Assembly: GCF_000373365.1 (NCBI RefSeq)
Contig: NZ_KB891285.1
Span: 1 to 64,000 of the forward strand
DNA from: Parafrankia discariae
GTDB taxonomy: Bacteria > Actinomycetota > Actinomycetes > Frankiales > Frankiaceae
Length of the DNA stretch: 64,000 nt
Direction of reading: 5' to 3'
Below the pieces are notes generated by a model. The model was not told the origin of the DNA. It saw nothing but the letters and a program-made list of their open reading frames with translations, and did no database searches. Position 1 is the first letter of the stretch. The number at the start of each line of letters is the position of its first letter. This document shows, piece after piece, positions 28,815 to 39,260 of this stretch. The position numbers and the translations under genes are program-made.

Positions 28815-29576
28815 TCAGCGCGGTTCGACGTTCTTCTCGAAGACAAGACGCAGCCCGATCAGGGTCAGGTGCGGCTCGTGATTGTCGAGGGTCTCGCTCT
28901 CCTTGATCACCAGTGGGGCGAGGCCGCCGGTGGCGATCGTGGTGGCCGGTGTGCCCAGCTCGGCCCGGATGCGGCGGACCAGCGCGTCCACCTGGCCGAC
29001 GACGCCGTAGATCATCCCGGACTGCAGGGCCTCGACGGTGCTCTTGCCGATCACCGAGCGGGGGGTGGTCAGCTCGACGTTGCGCAGCTGGGCGGCACGG
29101 GAGGCCAGTGCGTCCAGCGCGACCTCGATGCCCGGCGCGAACGCCCCGCCGAGGAACTCGCCCCGGGCGGACACCACGTCGATGTTCGTGGCGGTGCCGA
29201 AGTCGACCACGATCACCGGGCCGCCGTAGAGGTGGTGGGCGGCCAGCGTGTTCATGATCCGGTCGGCGCCGGCCTCCTTCGGGTTGTCGATGAGGATCGG
29301 CACCCCCGTCCGGGTGCCCGGCTCGACGACGACGGTCGGCATCGCCGGGAACGTCCGGCTGACCATCCGGCGGATCTCCCGCAGGGCGGCCGGCACGGTG
29401 GAACACACCGAGACACCGTCGATCGGGTGGTCACCGAGGAGACCACGGTAGAGCCAGCCCAGCTCGTCGGCGGTCGCTCGCGAATCGGTGCGGACCCGCC
29501 ACGAGTTGGCGAGCTGATCGCCGTCGAAAACACCCAGCACGGTGTTCGTGTTGCCTACGTCGATCGTCAGCAGCAT
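28815..29576 (-). CDS. coaX: Type III pantothenate kinase
   Basis: 253 residues. It phosphorylates pantothenate, the first committed CoA step. ASKHA-fold motifs: TIDVGNTNTVLGVF (phosphate 1), GADRIMNTLAA, VIVVDFGTATNIDVV (phosphate 2) and GGAFAPGIEVALDAL. The ATG at 29576 is fixed by the family start LLTIDVGNTNT. It is the last gene of the panC-panD-nadB-nadC-coaX run, 96 bp after nadC. Confidence 0.96.
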   Translation of the reverse strand: MLLTIDVGNTNTVLGVFDGDQLANSWRVRTDSRATADELGWLYRGLLGDHPIDGVSVCSTVPAALREIRRMVSRTFPAMPTVVVEPGTRTGVPILIDNPKEAGADRIMNTLAAHHLYGGPVIVVDFGTATNIDVVSARGEFLGGAFAPGIEVALDALASRAAQLRNVELTTPRSVIGKSTVEALQSGMIYGVVGQVDALVRRIRAELGTPATTIATGGLAPLVIKESETLDNHEPHLTLIGLRLVFEKNVEPR

Positions 29577-29672
29577 CTTTCGGCCGTCCAGGGTTGTCGA
29601 CTTCGGGGCGTGTCGGCTTCGGGGGGTGGGGGCGCGCTGGCGTCGACCGCGCGGGCGTCGGGCGCGCCGGCG

Positions 29673-30680
29673 TCAGCGCGGAGCCGGCACCGCGAGGTCG
29701 AAGCCGAGGTCGAGCGCGGGCGCCGAGTGGGTGAGCCCGCCGACGGCGAGGAAGTCGACCCCGGTGGCGGCCACCGCGGCGGCCACGTCGAGGGTGAGCC
29801 CGCCACTGGCCTCCAGCAGGACCCCGGCCGGCCGGGCGACGGCGACCGACGCGCGCAGCTCGTCCAGGGACATGTTGTCACAGAGAATCAGGTCGGCCCC
29901 GGCGCCGACCGCCTCGACGACCTGCTCGACGGTGTCGCACTCGACCTCGACGGGCAGGTCCGGGTAGCGGGCGCGCACCGCGGTGAACGCCGCCGCCACG
30001 CCGCCGGCCGCGATCACGTGGTTGTCCTTGACCAGCGCGGCGTCGGTCAGCGACATCCGGTGGTTGCGCCCGCCGCCGCAGCGCACCGCGTACTTCTCCA
30101 GCGCGCGCAGGCCGGGCAGGGTCTTGCGGGTGTCGCGGACGGCCGCGCCGGTACCGGCGACCGCGTCGGCCCACAACCGGGTCACGGTGGCCACCCCGGA
30201 CAGGTGGCAGAGCAGGTTGAGCGCGGTCCGCTCGGCGGTGAGCAGCCCGCGGACGGGACCACGCACCCGGAGCACCTCCGTGCCCGGGACGACCCGGTCA
30301 CCGTCGGCGCTGGTCGGCGTCACGGTCACCGCCGCGCCGAGCAGCACCTCGAACACGGCCGCGGCGACCGGCACGCCCGCCACCACGCCGTCCGCCCGGG
30401 AGACCACGGAACCGGTACTGGTCAGCGCCGCGTCCACGGTCGCCGCGGAGGTCGCGTCCACCGCCCAGGCCGCCTCGCCCGCTGCCCCGGCCGTCTCACC
30501 CGCCGGGCCGGCCACCCCACCGACCTGGGGAGACGTGCCCAGCGGAAGATCCTCGGCGAGGGCCCGGCCGATCACGTCGAGGACCGCCGCCGCGTCCAGC
30601 CCGGCGGACTTCAGCCCCGCGAGGACGGCGGCCGACAGCTGGTCGGGGCCCAGCGGCGCCCCGGGCCGCCCGCCACTCAC
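29673..30680 (-). CDS. nadC: Nicotinate-nucleotide pyrophosphorylase (QPRTase)
   Basis: 335 residues. It converts quinolinate and PRPP to nicotinate mononucleotide in de novo NAD synthesis. Motifs: TALNLLCHLSGVAT, DTRKTLPGLRALEKYAV, GGGRNHRMSLTDAALVKDNH, VEVECDT and LEASGGLTLD. An Ala/Gly-rich insertion (GPAGETAGAAGEAA) extends the N-terminal domain by about 25 residues. GTG 30680 overlaps the nadB stop (GTGA), so the two are translationally coupled. Confidence 0.96.
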   Translation of the reverse strand: MSGGRPGAPLGPDQLSAAVLAGLKSAGLDAAAVLDVIGRALAEDLPLGTSPQVGGVAGPAGETAGAAGEAAWAVDATSAATVDAALTSTGSVVSRADGVVAGVPVAAAVFEVLLGAAVTVTPTSADGDRVVPGTEVLRVRGPVRGLLTAERTALNLLCHLSGVATVTRLWADAVAGTGAAVRDTRKTLPGLRALEKYAVRCGGGRNHRMSLTDAALVKDNHVIAAGGVAAAFTAVRARYPDLPVEVECDTVEQVVEAVGAGADLILCDNMSLDELRASVAVARPAGVLLEASGGLTLDVAAAVAATGVDFLAVGGLTHSAPALDLGFDLAVPAPR

Positions 30681-32413
30681 GCCGACCGCGCCGGCTGGTC
30701 CTGGGCCGCCCGCGCGCCGTTCGACCGGTCCTCGGCCGACGGTGCCTCGTAGGTCACGATCAGCTTCCCCTCCTGGTCCAGCCTGGTCAGCACGTGCCCG
30801 CGCCAGTGCTCGTCGTCGCGGGCACCGAAATCCTCGCGCCAGTGGCAGCCGCGGGTCTCGGTGCGCAGCGCCGCCGCCGCGACCAGCGCGGTCGCCACCG
30901 TGCGCAGGTTCGTCATCTCCCAGGCCGCCGGTCCGGCCTGCACCGTCGCCCCGCTGACCCGCAGGTCACCGAGGCCGGCGAGCATCTTGGACGTCGCTCG
31001 CAGGCTCTCGGCGCTGCGCAGGACGCCCGCCCCGTCGGTCATCGCCCGAGCCAGGTCACCGCGCTCGGTCGGATCGGTCAGGCCCGAACCCCGGGCCCCC
31101 GTCGGCTCCGCGGTGGACGGCGTGCCATCCGGGCCGTCCACCGAGCGGACCCCGGGCAGCCCGGCGATGTGGTCGGCGATCCGGGCCGCGAACACCAGCC
31201 CCTCCAGCAGGCTGTTGGACGCCAGCCGGTTCGCCCCGTGCACCCCCGTGCAGGCGACCTCCCCGCACGCGTACAGCCCGGGGACACTCGTGCGCCCCCA
31301 CACGTCGGTGCGGACCCCGCCGCTGGCGTAGTGCGCCGCCGGGGCCACCGGGATCGGCATGGTCACCGGGTCGATGCCCGCGGCCCGGCACCGGGCGGTG
31401 ATGGTCGGGAACCGGCGCAGCAGCGTCTCGGCGCCCAGGTGGCGGGCGTCCAGGAACAGGTGGCGCACCCCCTGCTCGGCCATCACCCGCGACATCTGCT
31501 TCGCGACGACGTCGCGGGGCGCCAGGTCGGCCAGCGGGTGGACGCCGGCCATCACCCGCCGGCCGGCCGCGTCCACCAGCAGCGCGCCCTCGCCGCGCAT
31601 CGCCTCGCTGACCAGGGGCTGCTGGCCCGACTCGTGCTCGGGCAGCCACAGCGCCGTCGGGTGGAACTGGACGAACTCCAGGTCGGTCACGACCGCCCCG
31701 GCCCGCAGGGCGAGCGCCACCCCGTCGCCGGTGGAGACGGCCGGGTTGGTGGTCGAGGCGAAGATCTGCCCCATACCGCCGGTGGCCAGGACGATCGCGC
31801 GGGCCGTCACGGCGCCGACGCCGTCCCGGCTGCCCTCGCCGAGGACGTGCAGCGTCGCTCCGACCGCCCGGCCGTTACGGTCCGTGAGCAGATCCAGGAC
31901 GAGGGCGTGTTCGAGCACCTCGATGGCCGGGTCGGCGCGCACGGCGGCGATCAGGGCGCGCTCCACCTCCAGCCCGGTGGCGTCGCCACCGGCGTGCGCG
32001 ACGCGGTCGCGCAGGTGGCCGCCCTCGCGGGTCAGCGAGAACGCCCCGTCGGGCTCCCGGTCGAACCGGGCGCCGAGCGCCGCGAGCTCCCGCACCCGGG
32101 CGGGACCTTCGCTGACCAGGATCTCGACCGCCGCCGGGTCGCACAGGCCCACCCCGGCCACGAGCGTGTCGCGGTGGTGTTCGGCCGGCGAGTCCCCGAG
32201 GCCCAGGGCCGCGGCGATGCCACCCTGGGCCCAGCGGGTCGATCCGGCGTCCAGCAGGGCCTTGGTGACCAGCAGGACGCGGCTGCCGGGGCTCGCCGCC
32301 CGCGCGCGCAGCACGGTGGTGAGCCCGGCGACCCCGGATCCGATCACCACGATGTCGGCGTGCCGGGTCCAGCCCGGACGGGGCGCGCCGAGCCGGTGTG
32401 GGAGAACAGGCAC
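30677..32413 (-). CDS. nadB: L-aspartate oxidase
   Basis: About 578 residues. This FAD enzyme oxidises aspartate to iminoaspartate, the first de novo NAD step. Motifs: ADIVVIGSGVAGLTT (FAD), STRWAQGGIAAALG, EFVQFHPTALW, ASGGVRTDVWGRTSVPGLYACGE and GANRLASNSLLEG. GTG 32413 is chosen because AGGGGGG precedes it and it starts 5 nt after the panD stop; GTG 32446 would overlap panD. The C-terminal ~40 residues are charged and variable. nadA is absent from the window. Confidence 0.95.
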   Translation of the reverse strand: MPVLPHRLGAPRPGWTRHADIVVIGSGVAGLTTVLRARAASPGSRVLLVTKALLDAGSTRWAQGGIAAALGLGDSPAEHHRDTLVAGVGLCDPAAVEILVSEGPARVRELAALGARFDREPDGAFSLTREGGHLRDRVAHAGGDATGLEVERALIAAVRADPAIEVLEHALVLDLLTDRNGRAVGATLHVLGEGSRDGVGAVTARAIVLATGGMGQIFASTTNPAVSTGDGVALALRAGAVVTDLEFVQFHPTALWLPEHESGQQPLVSEAMRGEGALLVDAAGRRVMAGVHPLADLAPRDVVAKQMSRVMAEQGVRHLFLDARHLGAETLLRRFPTITARCRAAGIDPVTMPIPVAPAAHYASGGVRTDVWGRTSVPGLYACGEVACTGVHGANRLASNSLLEGLVFAARIADHIAGLPGVRSVDGPDGTPSTAEPTGARGSGLTDPTERGDLARAMTDGAGVLRSAESLRATSKMLAGLGDLRVSGATVQAGPAAWEMTNLRTVATALVAAAALRTETRGCHWREDFGARDDEHWRGHVLTRLDQEGKLIVTYEAPSAEDRSNGARAAQDQPARSA

Positions 32414-32417
32414 CGCG

Positions 32418-32867
32418 CTACGCCCCCCTGCCCAGGCCCCGGGCACCGGCCGCGTCCAGGACGTCGCCGCGCAGACTGGCCGGATCGCCCGGCAGCGCCG
32501 CCGCCGGGTCGCCGCCCTGCCCGATGATCCGGTTCTCCGCGTCGACGAACAGCACCTTCGGGACGTGGGTGCGCGCCTCGGCGTCGTCCATCATCCCGTA
32601 GGAGATGATGATGACGAGGTCGCCGGGGTGCACCAGCCGGGCGGCAGCCCCGTTGATCCCGATGACGCCGCTGCCGGCCGGGCCGCTGATCGCGTAGGTC
32701 TCCAGGCGGGCGCCGTTGTTGATGTCGACGATCGTCACCTGCTCGCCGGGCAGCAGGTCGGCGGCCGCCATCAGGTCGGCGTCGATCGTCACCGAGCCCA
32801 CGTAGTGCAGGTCGGCCTGGGTGACCGTCGCCCGGTGGATCTTCGAGGTGAGCATGGTCCGGAACAC
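32418..32867 (-). CDS. panD: Aspartate 1-decarboxylase proenzyme
   Basis: 149 residues. It makes beta-alanine for pantothenate. The self-cleavage Gly-Ser is in [10 protein letters not shown], where the Ser becomes the pyruvoyl group. Other motifs are [22 protein letters not shown] and [13 protein letters not shown] 32867 gives the family start [10 protein letters not shown] and has GGAGG 8 nt upstream inside the panC end. ATG 32855 is a shorter alternative. It lies 3 nt after panC. Confidence 0.96.
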   Translation of the reverse strand: MFRTMLTSKIHRATVTQADLHYVGSVTIDADLMAAADLLPGEQVTIVDINNGARLETYAISGPAGSGVIGINGAAARLVHPGDLVIIISYGMMDDAEARTHVPKVLFVDAENRIIGQGGDPAAALPGDPASLRGDVLDAAGARGLGRGA

Positions 32868-32870
32868 CGG

Positions 32871-33857
32871 TCAGACCTCCTTGCCCGCGGGGGCCGGGCC
32901 GGCCGCCCCCGTCAGGACGAGTTCGACGTTGTCGATCAGCCGGGTGCTCCCGACCCGGGCGGCGACCAGCAGCAGGGCGGGCCCGTCCTCGACCGGCCCG
33001 AGATCGGACGGGCTGGCCAGCGTCAGATAGTCGACGTCCACGCCGGGCTCGGCGGCCAGTACGGACCGGGCCGCGGCCAGCACCGCGGCCGTGCCGGCGC
33101 CCGCGCCGGCCCGCGCGGCGCCGGCGGACAGCGCCCGGGAGAGCGCCAGCGCGCTGCGCCGCTGCTCCGCCCCAAGGTAGGCGTTCCGGCTGGACAGGGC
33201 CAGACCGTCGGGGTCACGCACCGTCGGTACCCCGACGATCTCCACCGGGAAGGCCAGGTCGGCGACCATCCGGCGGATGCAGACGAGCTGCTGGGCGTCC
33301 TTGCGGCCGAAGAAGGCCACCTCCGGCCGGACGAGGTGCAGCATCGTCCCGACCAGGGTGAGCATCCCGTCGAAGTGGCCCGGCCGGGACGCCCCCTCGA
33401 GGACGTCGCCGAGCGGGCCGGCACTCAGCGTGACCAGCGGTGCGGGATCGTGCACCCGGGTCGGCGCGTAGACGACGTCGACGCCCTCGCGCGCGCAGAG
33501 GTCGAGGTCGGCCTCGAAGGTACGGGGGTAGCGGTCGAGGTCCTCACCCGGCCCGAACTGCAGCGGGTTCACGAAGATCGTGACCACCACCTGGTCGGCC
33601 CGGAGCCGGGCCGTTCTGATCAGCTCGGCGTGCCCGCGGTGCAGGGCGCCCATCGTCATCACGACGGCGCGCACCCCCCGCGGTCCGTCGCCTCCGGCCG
33701 GGGAGGCGGCGGGTTCGTTCAGGGACGCGGCGAGCTCGGCACGGGTGCGGGCGACGGCGGGTCGGCCCGCTCGGGTCGCTCGGGGCGGGCTGGGAACCGG
33801 GCCGGCCGGCCCGGGAACCGAGCGGGCGAATGACTGGGCAGGCATGTCTACAGGCAT
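32871..33857 (-). CDS. panC: Pantothenate synthetase
   Basis: About 328 residues. It joins pantoate and beta-alanine using ATP. Motifs: [15 protein letters not shown] (HIGH-like), [43 protein letters not shown]. Before the catalytic core there is a ~50-residue Pro/Arg-rich extension. ATG 33857 is chosen; ATG 33845 is possible. It is the first gene of a five-gene operon joining pantothenate/CoA and NAD synthesis. A TACAGT -10 candidate lies at 33903-33908, about 40 nt upstream. Confidence 0.95.
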   Translation of the reverse strand: MPVDMPAQSFARSVPGPAGPVPSPPRATRAGRPAVARTRAELAASLNEPAASPAGGDGPRGVRAVVMTMGALHRGHAELIRTARLRADQVVVTIFVNPLQFGPGEDLDRYPRTFEADLDLCAREGVDVVYAPTRVHDPAPLVTLSAGPLGDVLEGASRPGHFDGMLTLVGTMLHLVRPEVAFFGRKDAQQLVCIRRMVADLAFPVEIVGVPTVRDPDGLALSSRNAYLGAEQRRSALALSRALSAGAARAGAGAGTAAVLAAARSVLAAEPGVDVDYLTLASPSDLGPVEDGPALLLVAARVGSTRLIDNVELVLTGAAGPAPAGKEV

Positions 33858-34125
33858 CTGGTCCGTTCCAGTCCTCGGATGGGGTACCGGACGTCGCCGG
33901 ACACTGTAACCCGCCTGCAACCTTCTCCGGACCGGTCTGTGAGCTGGCTTTCTTTCGCCGTCCGAGCCTGGCCGGGACGGCACCGGACCGCCCCGCGCCG
34001 CGGCCGGAGACCCGAAAGGACACCCCGCCTCCAGCGGCCCGGAAAGACCACCGCCCCCGGCCGCGACGGCGCGACCGGGGGCGGTGACTGGACGGAACCG
34101 GTGATCGGTGACCGGTCCCGCGCGG

Positions 34126-36684
34126 TCAGTCCTGGCGGTGGCGGGGGTAGTCCCCCGCTCCGGAGAACGGGCCGCGCCCGGACGGCGCCGAGGGCACGGG
34201 GGCCTGCGCCGGCAGCACCGGTACCGGGACCGCCGTCCCCCGGCCGCCCTCGTCCTCGTCGTCCTCGTCGGCGGCGTCGGTGACGGCGGCGACGGGCCGG
34301 CGGCGCCACGCCCGCTCGCCGATCAGCGTCAGGACGGCGGGCATCAGGATCACCCGGATCACGGTCGCGTCCAGCAGGATCGCCGCGCCGAGTCCCACGC
34401 CGAGCTGCTTCATGCTCACCTGCGACAGGGTGGCGAAGATGCTGAACACCGCCACCATGATCACAGCGGCGCTGGTCACCACCCCGGCGCTGCGCCGGAC
34501 CCCGACCAGCACCGCGTCGCGCATCGGCAGGCCCGAGTCGTAGGCCTCCCGGACCCGGCTGAGCACGAACACCTGGTAGTCCATCGACAGGCCGAACAGG
34601 ATCACGAACAGCATCAGCGGCAGCCAGTTGGTGATGGCCCCGGTCGAGGTGTAGCCGAGCAGGCCGTCCGCCCAGTGATGCTGGAACACCACCACGAGCA
34701 GGCCGTACGCCGCCGCCACCGACAGCAGGTTCAGCGCGACGGCCGCCGCGGCGACGACGGCGCTGCGGAACGCGGCCAGCAGCAGGAGGAAGGCCAGGAC
34801 CAGGACGAACCCGATCACCAGCGGGGTGCGCCCGTTGAGCTGGGCGTTGAAGTCCGCCGAACCGGCAGTCCACCCGGTGACGTCCGCCGACATGCCGGCG
34901 ACCGGGTCGATCGTGCCGGGGATGATCTCGTCGCGCAGCGCGTCGAGCACCCGCAGCGACGCGTCGTCGGTGCCGCTGCCGGCGATCGGGATCGAGATCT
35001 TGGCGACCTGCCCGTCCCGGCTGATCTCGGTGGTGATCGGCTCGTACATCACCCCGCTGGCCAGCGCCCGCTCACGCAGCGCGTCGATGGCTCCCGCCGC
35101 CCGCGGCGCCCGCACGTCGGCGGCCGAGACCACGATGACCGCGGCCGTCTGCTCGCCGGGGAAGGCCGCCTGCACCCGGTCGTAGGTCTGCATGATCGGA
35201 AGATCGTCGGGGATGTCGTCCATCCCCGGTTCGACGGTCCGCAGCCCCAGGGCGGGCACGGCCAGCAGGATCAGCAGCCCACCGGTGACCACCGCGACGA
35301 TGCCGGGGCGGCGCAGCAGCCGTCCCATCAGGCCGGGCCGGGTCAGATCGGCGCCCGCGGGGGTCGTGGTGCCCGTCGTGTTCGCTTCGGCCGTGGTCGA
35401 GGCGGTGGTCGCGGCCACCGCCGCGGCGTCGGCGCGGGTGGCGGCACGGCGGTGCCAGGGCAGCCGCAGCAGTTCGACCCGGTCACCCAGCCAGGACAGC
35501 ACCGCCGGCAGCACCGTGAGCGAGCCGAGGACCGCGATCAGCACCACGATGACCGTGCCGCCGGCGATCCCGCTGAACACGCTCAGCCCGGTCAGCAGCA
35601 GACCGGCCATCGAGACGGCGACCGTCAGCCCGGACACCAGGACGGCGTGGCCCGAGGTGTCCGCGGCGATCTCCAGCGCGCGGCGCGGGCTGTGCCCGGC
35701 GGCCCGCTCCTCGCGCTCCCGACGGATGTAGAACAGGGCGTAGTCGACGCCGACCGCCAGGCCGATGAGCAGCATGACCGAGGTCGCGGTCTCGTCCGTG
35801 GGCAGCAGCCGGCTGGAGAAGGCGACCACGCCCAGCGCTCCGACGAACGCGGTCAGCGCGAGCGCGACCGGCACCAGCGCGGCGACGACCGCGCCGAAGA
35901 CGGCGAGCAGGATGCCCAGGGTGAGCGGGATGGCGAGCAGCTCGGCCCGCTGGAAGTCCTTGCCGATCGTGTCGCCGAGCGCCTTGTCGGCACTCGCCTC
36001 GCCGACCTCCTCGACCAGCAGCCCCGGATGCGCGTCGGCCGCGGCCGAGACGGCGGCCAGCACCGGGTCGATCCGGTCGGTGGCGGTCTCCTCGTCACCG
36101 CGCATCTCGAAGGTCACCATGACCGAGCGACGGTCGGTGGACACCAGGCCGGGGTTCGCCTCCACCCCGGGCAGCGCGATCGGCGCCCGCAGGTTGGTCA
36201 CCTCACCGGTGCCGTCGAGCCGCGCGGTGACATCCGCGAGGGTGGCCCGCAGCTCGGGATCGGTCAGCAGCTCCTCGGGGCCCGCCGCCGCCGCCGGCCG
36301 CTGGATCAGCACGTTCTCGTTGGCGGGGGAGGTGAACCCGTGCGCGTCCAGGGTGCGCTGGGCCCGCCCGTCCTCACCGACGCTGTAGTCGTCGTCATCG
36401 AGGGTGCTGGTTCCGATCAGGCTCCCCAGCAGCGTGACGAGCACGACGCCGAGGATCCAGCCGCCGATGGCGAGGCGGCGGTGCCGCACGCTCCACCTGG
36501 CCGCGCGGGCGGCCAGGTGGGTGGCGTGCGTGCGGGTGTGCGGGGGGTCATCGGGGGACGGGCCGGTCGGCGCGGCCCGGCGGGTGTGGCGTGGGCCGCG
36601 GTCGGCCGGCCCGTCCGAGGCGCCGGACCCCGACGGGGCGGGTGAGCGGCGCGGCGTTGATGCTGTCGGAGGTCTCGTGCGCAT
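34126..36684 (-). CDS. MMPL/RND-family membrane transporter
   Basis: 852 residues with two repeats of the MMPL plan: TM1 ([19 protein letters not shown]), a ~200-residue external domain, a TM2-6 block with [19 protein letters not shown], then TM7 ([19 protein letters not shown]), a second external domain and TM8-12 with [20 protein letters not shown]. The GXXXDY motifs carry the proton-relay aspartates. Such transporters export lipids, polyketides or drugs. The first ~65 residues are disordered and His/Pro/Arg-rich. The ATG at 36684 is embedded in an 8-bp inverted repeat that looks like a repressor site. Confidence 0.9.
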   Translation of the reverse strand: MRTRPPTASTPRRSPAPSGSGASDGPADRGPRHTRRAAPTGPSPDDPPHTRTHATHLAARAARWSVRHRRLAIGGWILGVVLVTLLGSLIGTSTLDDDDYSVGEDGRAQRTLDAHGFTSPANENVLIQRPAAAAGPEELLTDPELRATLADVTARLDGTGEVTNLRAPIALPGVEANPGLVSTDRRSVMVTFEMRGDEETATDRIDPVLAAVSAAADAHPGLLVEEVGEASADKALGDTIGKDFQRAELLAIPLTLGILLAVFGAVVAALVPVALALTAFVGALGVVAFSSRLLPTDETATSVMLLIGLAVGVDYALFYIRREREERAAGHSPRRALEIAADTSGHAVLVSGLTVAVSMAGLLLTGLSVFSGIAGGTVIVVLIAVLGSLTVLPAVLSWLGDRVELLRLPWHRRAATRADAAAVAATTASTTAEANTTGTTTPAGADLTRPGLMGRLLRRPGIVAVVTGGLLILLAVPALGLRTVEPGMDDIPDDLPIMQTYDRVQAAFPGEQTAAVIVVSAADVRAPRAAGAIDALRERALASGVMYEPITTEISRDGQVAKISIPIAGSGTDDASLRVLDALRDEIIPGTIDPVAGMSADVTGWTAGSADFNAQLNGRTPLVIGFVLVLAFLLLLAAFRSAVVAAAAVALNLLSVAAAYGLLVVVFQHHWADGLLGYTSTGAITNWLPLMLFVILFGLSMDYQVFVLSRVREAYDSGLPMRDAVLVGVRRSAGVVTSAAVIMVAVFSIFATLSQVSMKQLGVGLGAAILLDATVIRVILMPAVLTLIGERAWRRRPVAAVTDAADEDDEDEGGRGTAVPVPVLPAQAPVPSAPSGRGPFSGAGDYPRHRQD

Positions 36685-36704
36685 GGAACGACGATCTCGT
36701 TCCA
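36684..36704. promoter_or_regulatory. Inverted repeat at the MMPL start (operator candidate)
   Basis: TGGAACGA - 5 nt - TCGTTCCA, perfect 8-bp arms, overlapping the first base of the MMPL start codon and the sequence just upstream. The size is typical of TetR/MarR-type operators. No regulator gene is adjacent. Confidence 0.45.
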
Positions 36705-36828
36705 GCCGTTCCTGGTCACTGCGGAGAGCTACCAGATTCGAGGTGCCGAAACCCTCCGGCGCCCGGTGGGGTTCGCTCGCGGCCGCCGGTGGGGCTAACC
36801 CCCGGTCAGCCTCCGGCCACGGGGGTGC

Positions 36829-37740
36829 TCACGCGGTCGACAGGTAATCCTTGAACGAGATCCCGGTCAGCCGCTCGTAGGCCTCGACATAGCGGGCGCG
36901 CGTCGACTCGACGATGTCGTCGGGCAGCTCCGGCGCCGGCGGATTGCGATCCCATCCCGTGCTGACCAGGTAGTCGCGGATGAACTGCTTGTCGTAGGAC
37001 GGCTGGGTGCCGCCCGGCGTCCAGGCGTCCGCCGGCCAGAACCGGGACGAGTCGGGGGTGAGCACCTCGTCGGCGAGCCGCAGCACGCCGTCGGTGTCGT
37101 GGCCGAACTCGAACTTGGTGTCGGCCAGCAGGATCCCGCGCTCGGCGGCCAGGTCGCTGGCCCGCCCGAAGATCTGCAGGGTGAGCCGCTCGAGCTCGGC
37201 CGCCAGCTCCGCACCGACCCGCCCGGCCGCGTCGTCCCGGCTGATGTTCTCGTCGTGCTCCCCGATCGGCGCCTTCGTCGACGGCGTGTAGATCGGGTTC
37301 GGCAGCCTGCTGCCGTCCTCCAGACCGGCGGGGAGTGGATGGCCGCTGACGGTGCCGGAGCGCCGGTAGTCCTTCAGCCCGCTGCCGGTCAGGTAGCCGC
37401 GGGCGACACACTCGATCTGCACCATGTCCAGTCGGCGGCACAGCATCGAACGCCCGCGCAGCTGCTCGGCGTAGGGCGCGAGCTCCGCCGGGTACTCGTC
37501 CACACTCGAACTGATCACATGGCTCGGGACGAGATCACCGAGCTGGTCGAACCACCACAGGCTGAGCCCGGTGAGCACCGCGCCCTTGTCGGGGATCTCC
37601 GTGGGCAGCACGACGTCGAAGGCCGAGATCCGGTCGCTCGCCACGAGCAGCACCGCGTCATCCCCGACCGCGAACAGCTCACGCACCTTCCCCGAGCCGA
37701 GATGTGTCAGCCCGGCAAACTCCTCATGTGTCAGCGGCAT
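36829..37740 (-). CDS. purC: SAICAR synthetase (phosphoribosylaminoimidazole-succinocarboxamide synthase)
   Basis: 303 residues. It adds aspartate to CAIR in purine synthesis. Motifs: HLGSGKVRELF, SDRISAFDVVLPTEIPDKGAVL, ECVARGYLTGSGLKDY, LADTKFEFG and YVEAYERLTG. The ATG at 37740 has no ribosome site, but TACGGT (37752-37747) ends 6 nt upstream, so it is probably leaderless. It is divergent from a membrane-protein gene. Confidence 0.96.
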   Translation of the reverse strand: MPLTHEEFAGLTHLGSGKVRELFAVGDDAVLLVASDRISAFDVVLPTEIPDKGAVLTGLSLWWFDQLGDLVPSHVISSSVDEYPAELAPYAEQLRGRSMLCRRLDMVQIECVARGYLTGSGLKDYRRSGTVSGHPLPAGLEDGSRLPNPIYTPSTKAPIGEHDENISRDDAAGRVGAELAAELERLTLQIFGRASDLAAERGILLADTKFEFGHDTDGVLRLADEVLTPDSSRFWPADAWTPGGTQPSYDKQFIRDYLVSTGWDRNPPAPELPDDIVESTRARYVEAYERLTGISFKDYLSTA

Positions 37741-37746
37741 GGTCCG

Positions 37747-37752
37747 ACCGTA
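37747..37752 (-). promoter_or_regulatory. -10 box (TACGGT) for leaderless purC
   Basis: TACGGT fits TANNNT and ends 6 nt before ATG 37740. Confidence 0.5.
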
Positions 37753-37899
37753 CCGGTAGCCCCCTGCCCGGGACGCCCGCTCAACGTGCCTCTTCGTGAT
37801 GCCCCGGCTCGGTCGCCCGGCGGCGGACCCGGGCCGGGGCGACTGGCCGGGTCCTGGTCGGGATGCGGATGCCGCCGGCCGTCGGCAGCATGTCGCCCT

Positions 37900-38625
37900 G
37901 TGGCGAACGCCGGGGACACCGCGGGCGGTTCAACGGCCGACGGCGTCTTCCGCGCCGCGGCCCGGGCTGTCCTCCTCTCACCAACCGGTCATCCCCGGCA
38001 CGCCGTCTACGGGACGGTGCTGGCCGCCGGCCTGATCGCCGCCCAGGACCCTGATCAGGACTCGGCCGCCGAGATCATCGCCGCGGTCGCCACGACGATG
38101 GTCGTCTTCTGGCTGGCACACGGCTACGCCCATGCCGTCGGCCACCGCGTCCGGCGCGACACCGGCGACGGCCGCGGGCGCGTAGCCGATCACCGGGCCG
38201 CCGTCGCTGACACCGCCGCCGTCGCTGACACCGTCTCCGGCTCCGACACCGTCTCCGGCGTCCACCCCGGTCCTGGCACCGCTGCCGCTGCCGCTGCCGC
38301 TGCCGCCGACGTCGACGTCGACGTCGGACGGTCGGGCGAGGCCGGCTCCGACTGGCCCGGCGCCTGGCGCGCGCTGGCCGAGAACTGGCCGATGGTCCGG
38401 GCCTCGTTCCTGCCGCTCGCCGTGCTGGCGGTCGCCCGGGCGGCCGGGGCGAGCGTCAGCGACGCGCAGGAGGCGGCACTGTGGACCTCGTTGCTGCTGC
38501 TCTGCGGGTGGGGCCTGTTCTCCGGGCACGCGGGAGGCCTACGCCGCTGGCGACTCGCCGGCTACACCGCGGGAATCGCCCTGCTCGGCATCATCCTGAT
38601 CGGTCTGGAAGTCGCCATCCACTGA
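37900..38625 (+). CDS. Small multi-pass membrane protein of unknown function
   Basis: About 241 residues. Two hydrophobic segments near residues 30-85 (YGTVLAAGLIAAQ; IIAAVATTMVVFWLAHGYAHAVGH) and three near the C-terminus (PMVRASFLPLAVLAVARAAG, AALWTSLLLLCGWGLFSG, AGYTAGIALLGIILIGLEVA). Between them a ~65-residue loop is built of repeats: four 18-bp units (38197-38268), then (GCTGCC)n and (GACGTC)n, encoding poly-Ala and DVDVDV. GTG 37900 is the best start available but lacks a ribosome site. I do not recognise the family. It is divergent from purC, and co-regulation is possible. Confidence 0.6.
   Translation: MANAGDTAGGSTADGVFRAAARAVLLSPTGHPRHAVYGTVLAAGLIAAQDPDQDSAAEIIAAVATTMVVFWLAHGYAHAVGHRVRRDTGDGRGRVADHRAAVADTAAVADTVSGSDTVSGVHPGPGTAAAAAAAAADVDVDVGRSGEAGSDWPGAWRALAENWPMVRASFLPLAVLAVARAAGASVSDAQEAALWTSLLLLCGWGLFSGHAGGLRRWRLAGYTAGIALLGIILIGLEVAIH
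38197..38268. repeat. Four 18-bp in-frame units in the membrane-protein loop
   Basis: Two copies of GCCGCCGTCGCTGACACC followed by two related units beginning GTCTCCGGC; hexamer repeats GCTGCC and GACGTC follow at about 38280-38325. Confidence 0.85.
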
Positions 38626-39260
38626 CCGTTGCCACCGTTGCGCAGAAGTAGCCGGAAACCGCCAAACGCGGCGGGTGTTCGGACCTCCGCGAAGGGGTGA
38701 CCGGGGCGGAGGCGGGGTGGGGCAGGTGGCCGGACCCGACCCCGGCGGTCCGGACCGGTTCTGGCGCTCGGCTACTCGCCTTTTCATTTCTTTCTCGCCG
38801 TTTCGGGGGCATTTTTTGGTGGAACCCTGCCTGAAAGGGCGAGAAGGATGTCAAAGGGCGAGCGGGATACCCGGGTGTGCGGGGTCGACCCGTGATCTAT
38901 GATCTCCGGCCCCCGATCTCTGATCCCGGAGATCTGATGCCGAGGTCCGATCTCAGAGGTGCGGACTCCGGGCCCCCGGGCCCCCGGGCCCAGAGGCCCC
39001 GGCTTCCGGGCCCAGAGGCCGCCAGGGCTTACGACTCCTGGGGCGAGACCGCCGGGGGCCGCCCCCGGCGCTTCGTCCCGCCGGTGCCTGGCCGGGATCC
39101 CCACCTCTGAACTCAAAAGACAAAAATATTGGGAAATCGTATTCGTGCTTATATCTTTGGCGTGCCCGACGGTCGGCTGTCGAAGAATTTTGGGTCAGGT
39201 CATCGATCGAGAGCTGGATATCGGCGCACGACTGGATTTGCTCCTGGCACCGTGGAAGGC
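38626..39260. other. Intergenic region with inverted repeat and AT-rich stretch
   Basis: A 9-bp inverted repeat GATCTCCGG / CCGGAGATC (38901-38909, 38926-38934) sits among several GATC sites. CCCCCGGG-type repeats and two copies of GGGCCCAGAGGCC lie near 38968-39022. The 40 bp from 39121 have only 13 G/C, unlike the surroundings, and probably hold the promoter of the next gene. No gene is supported. Confidence 0.5.
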
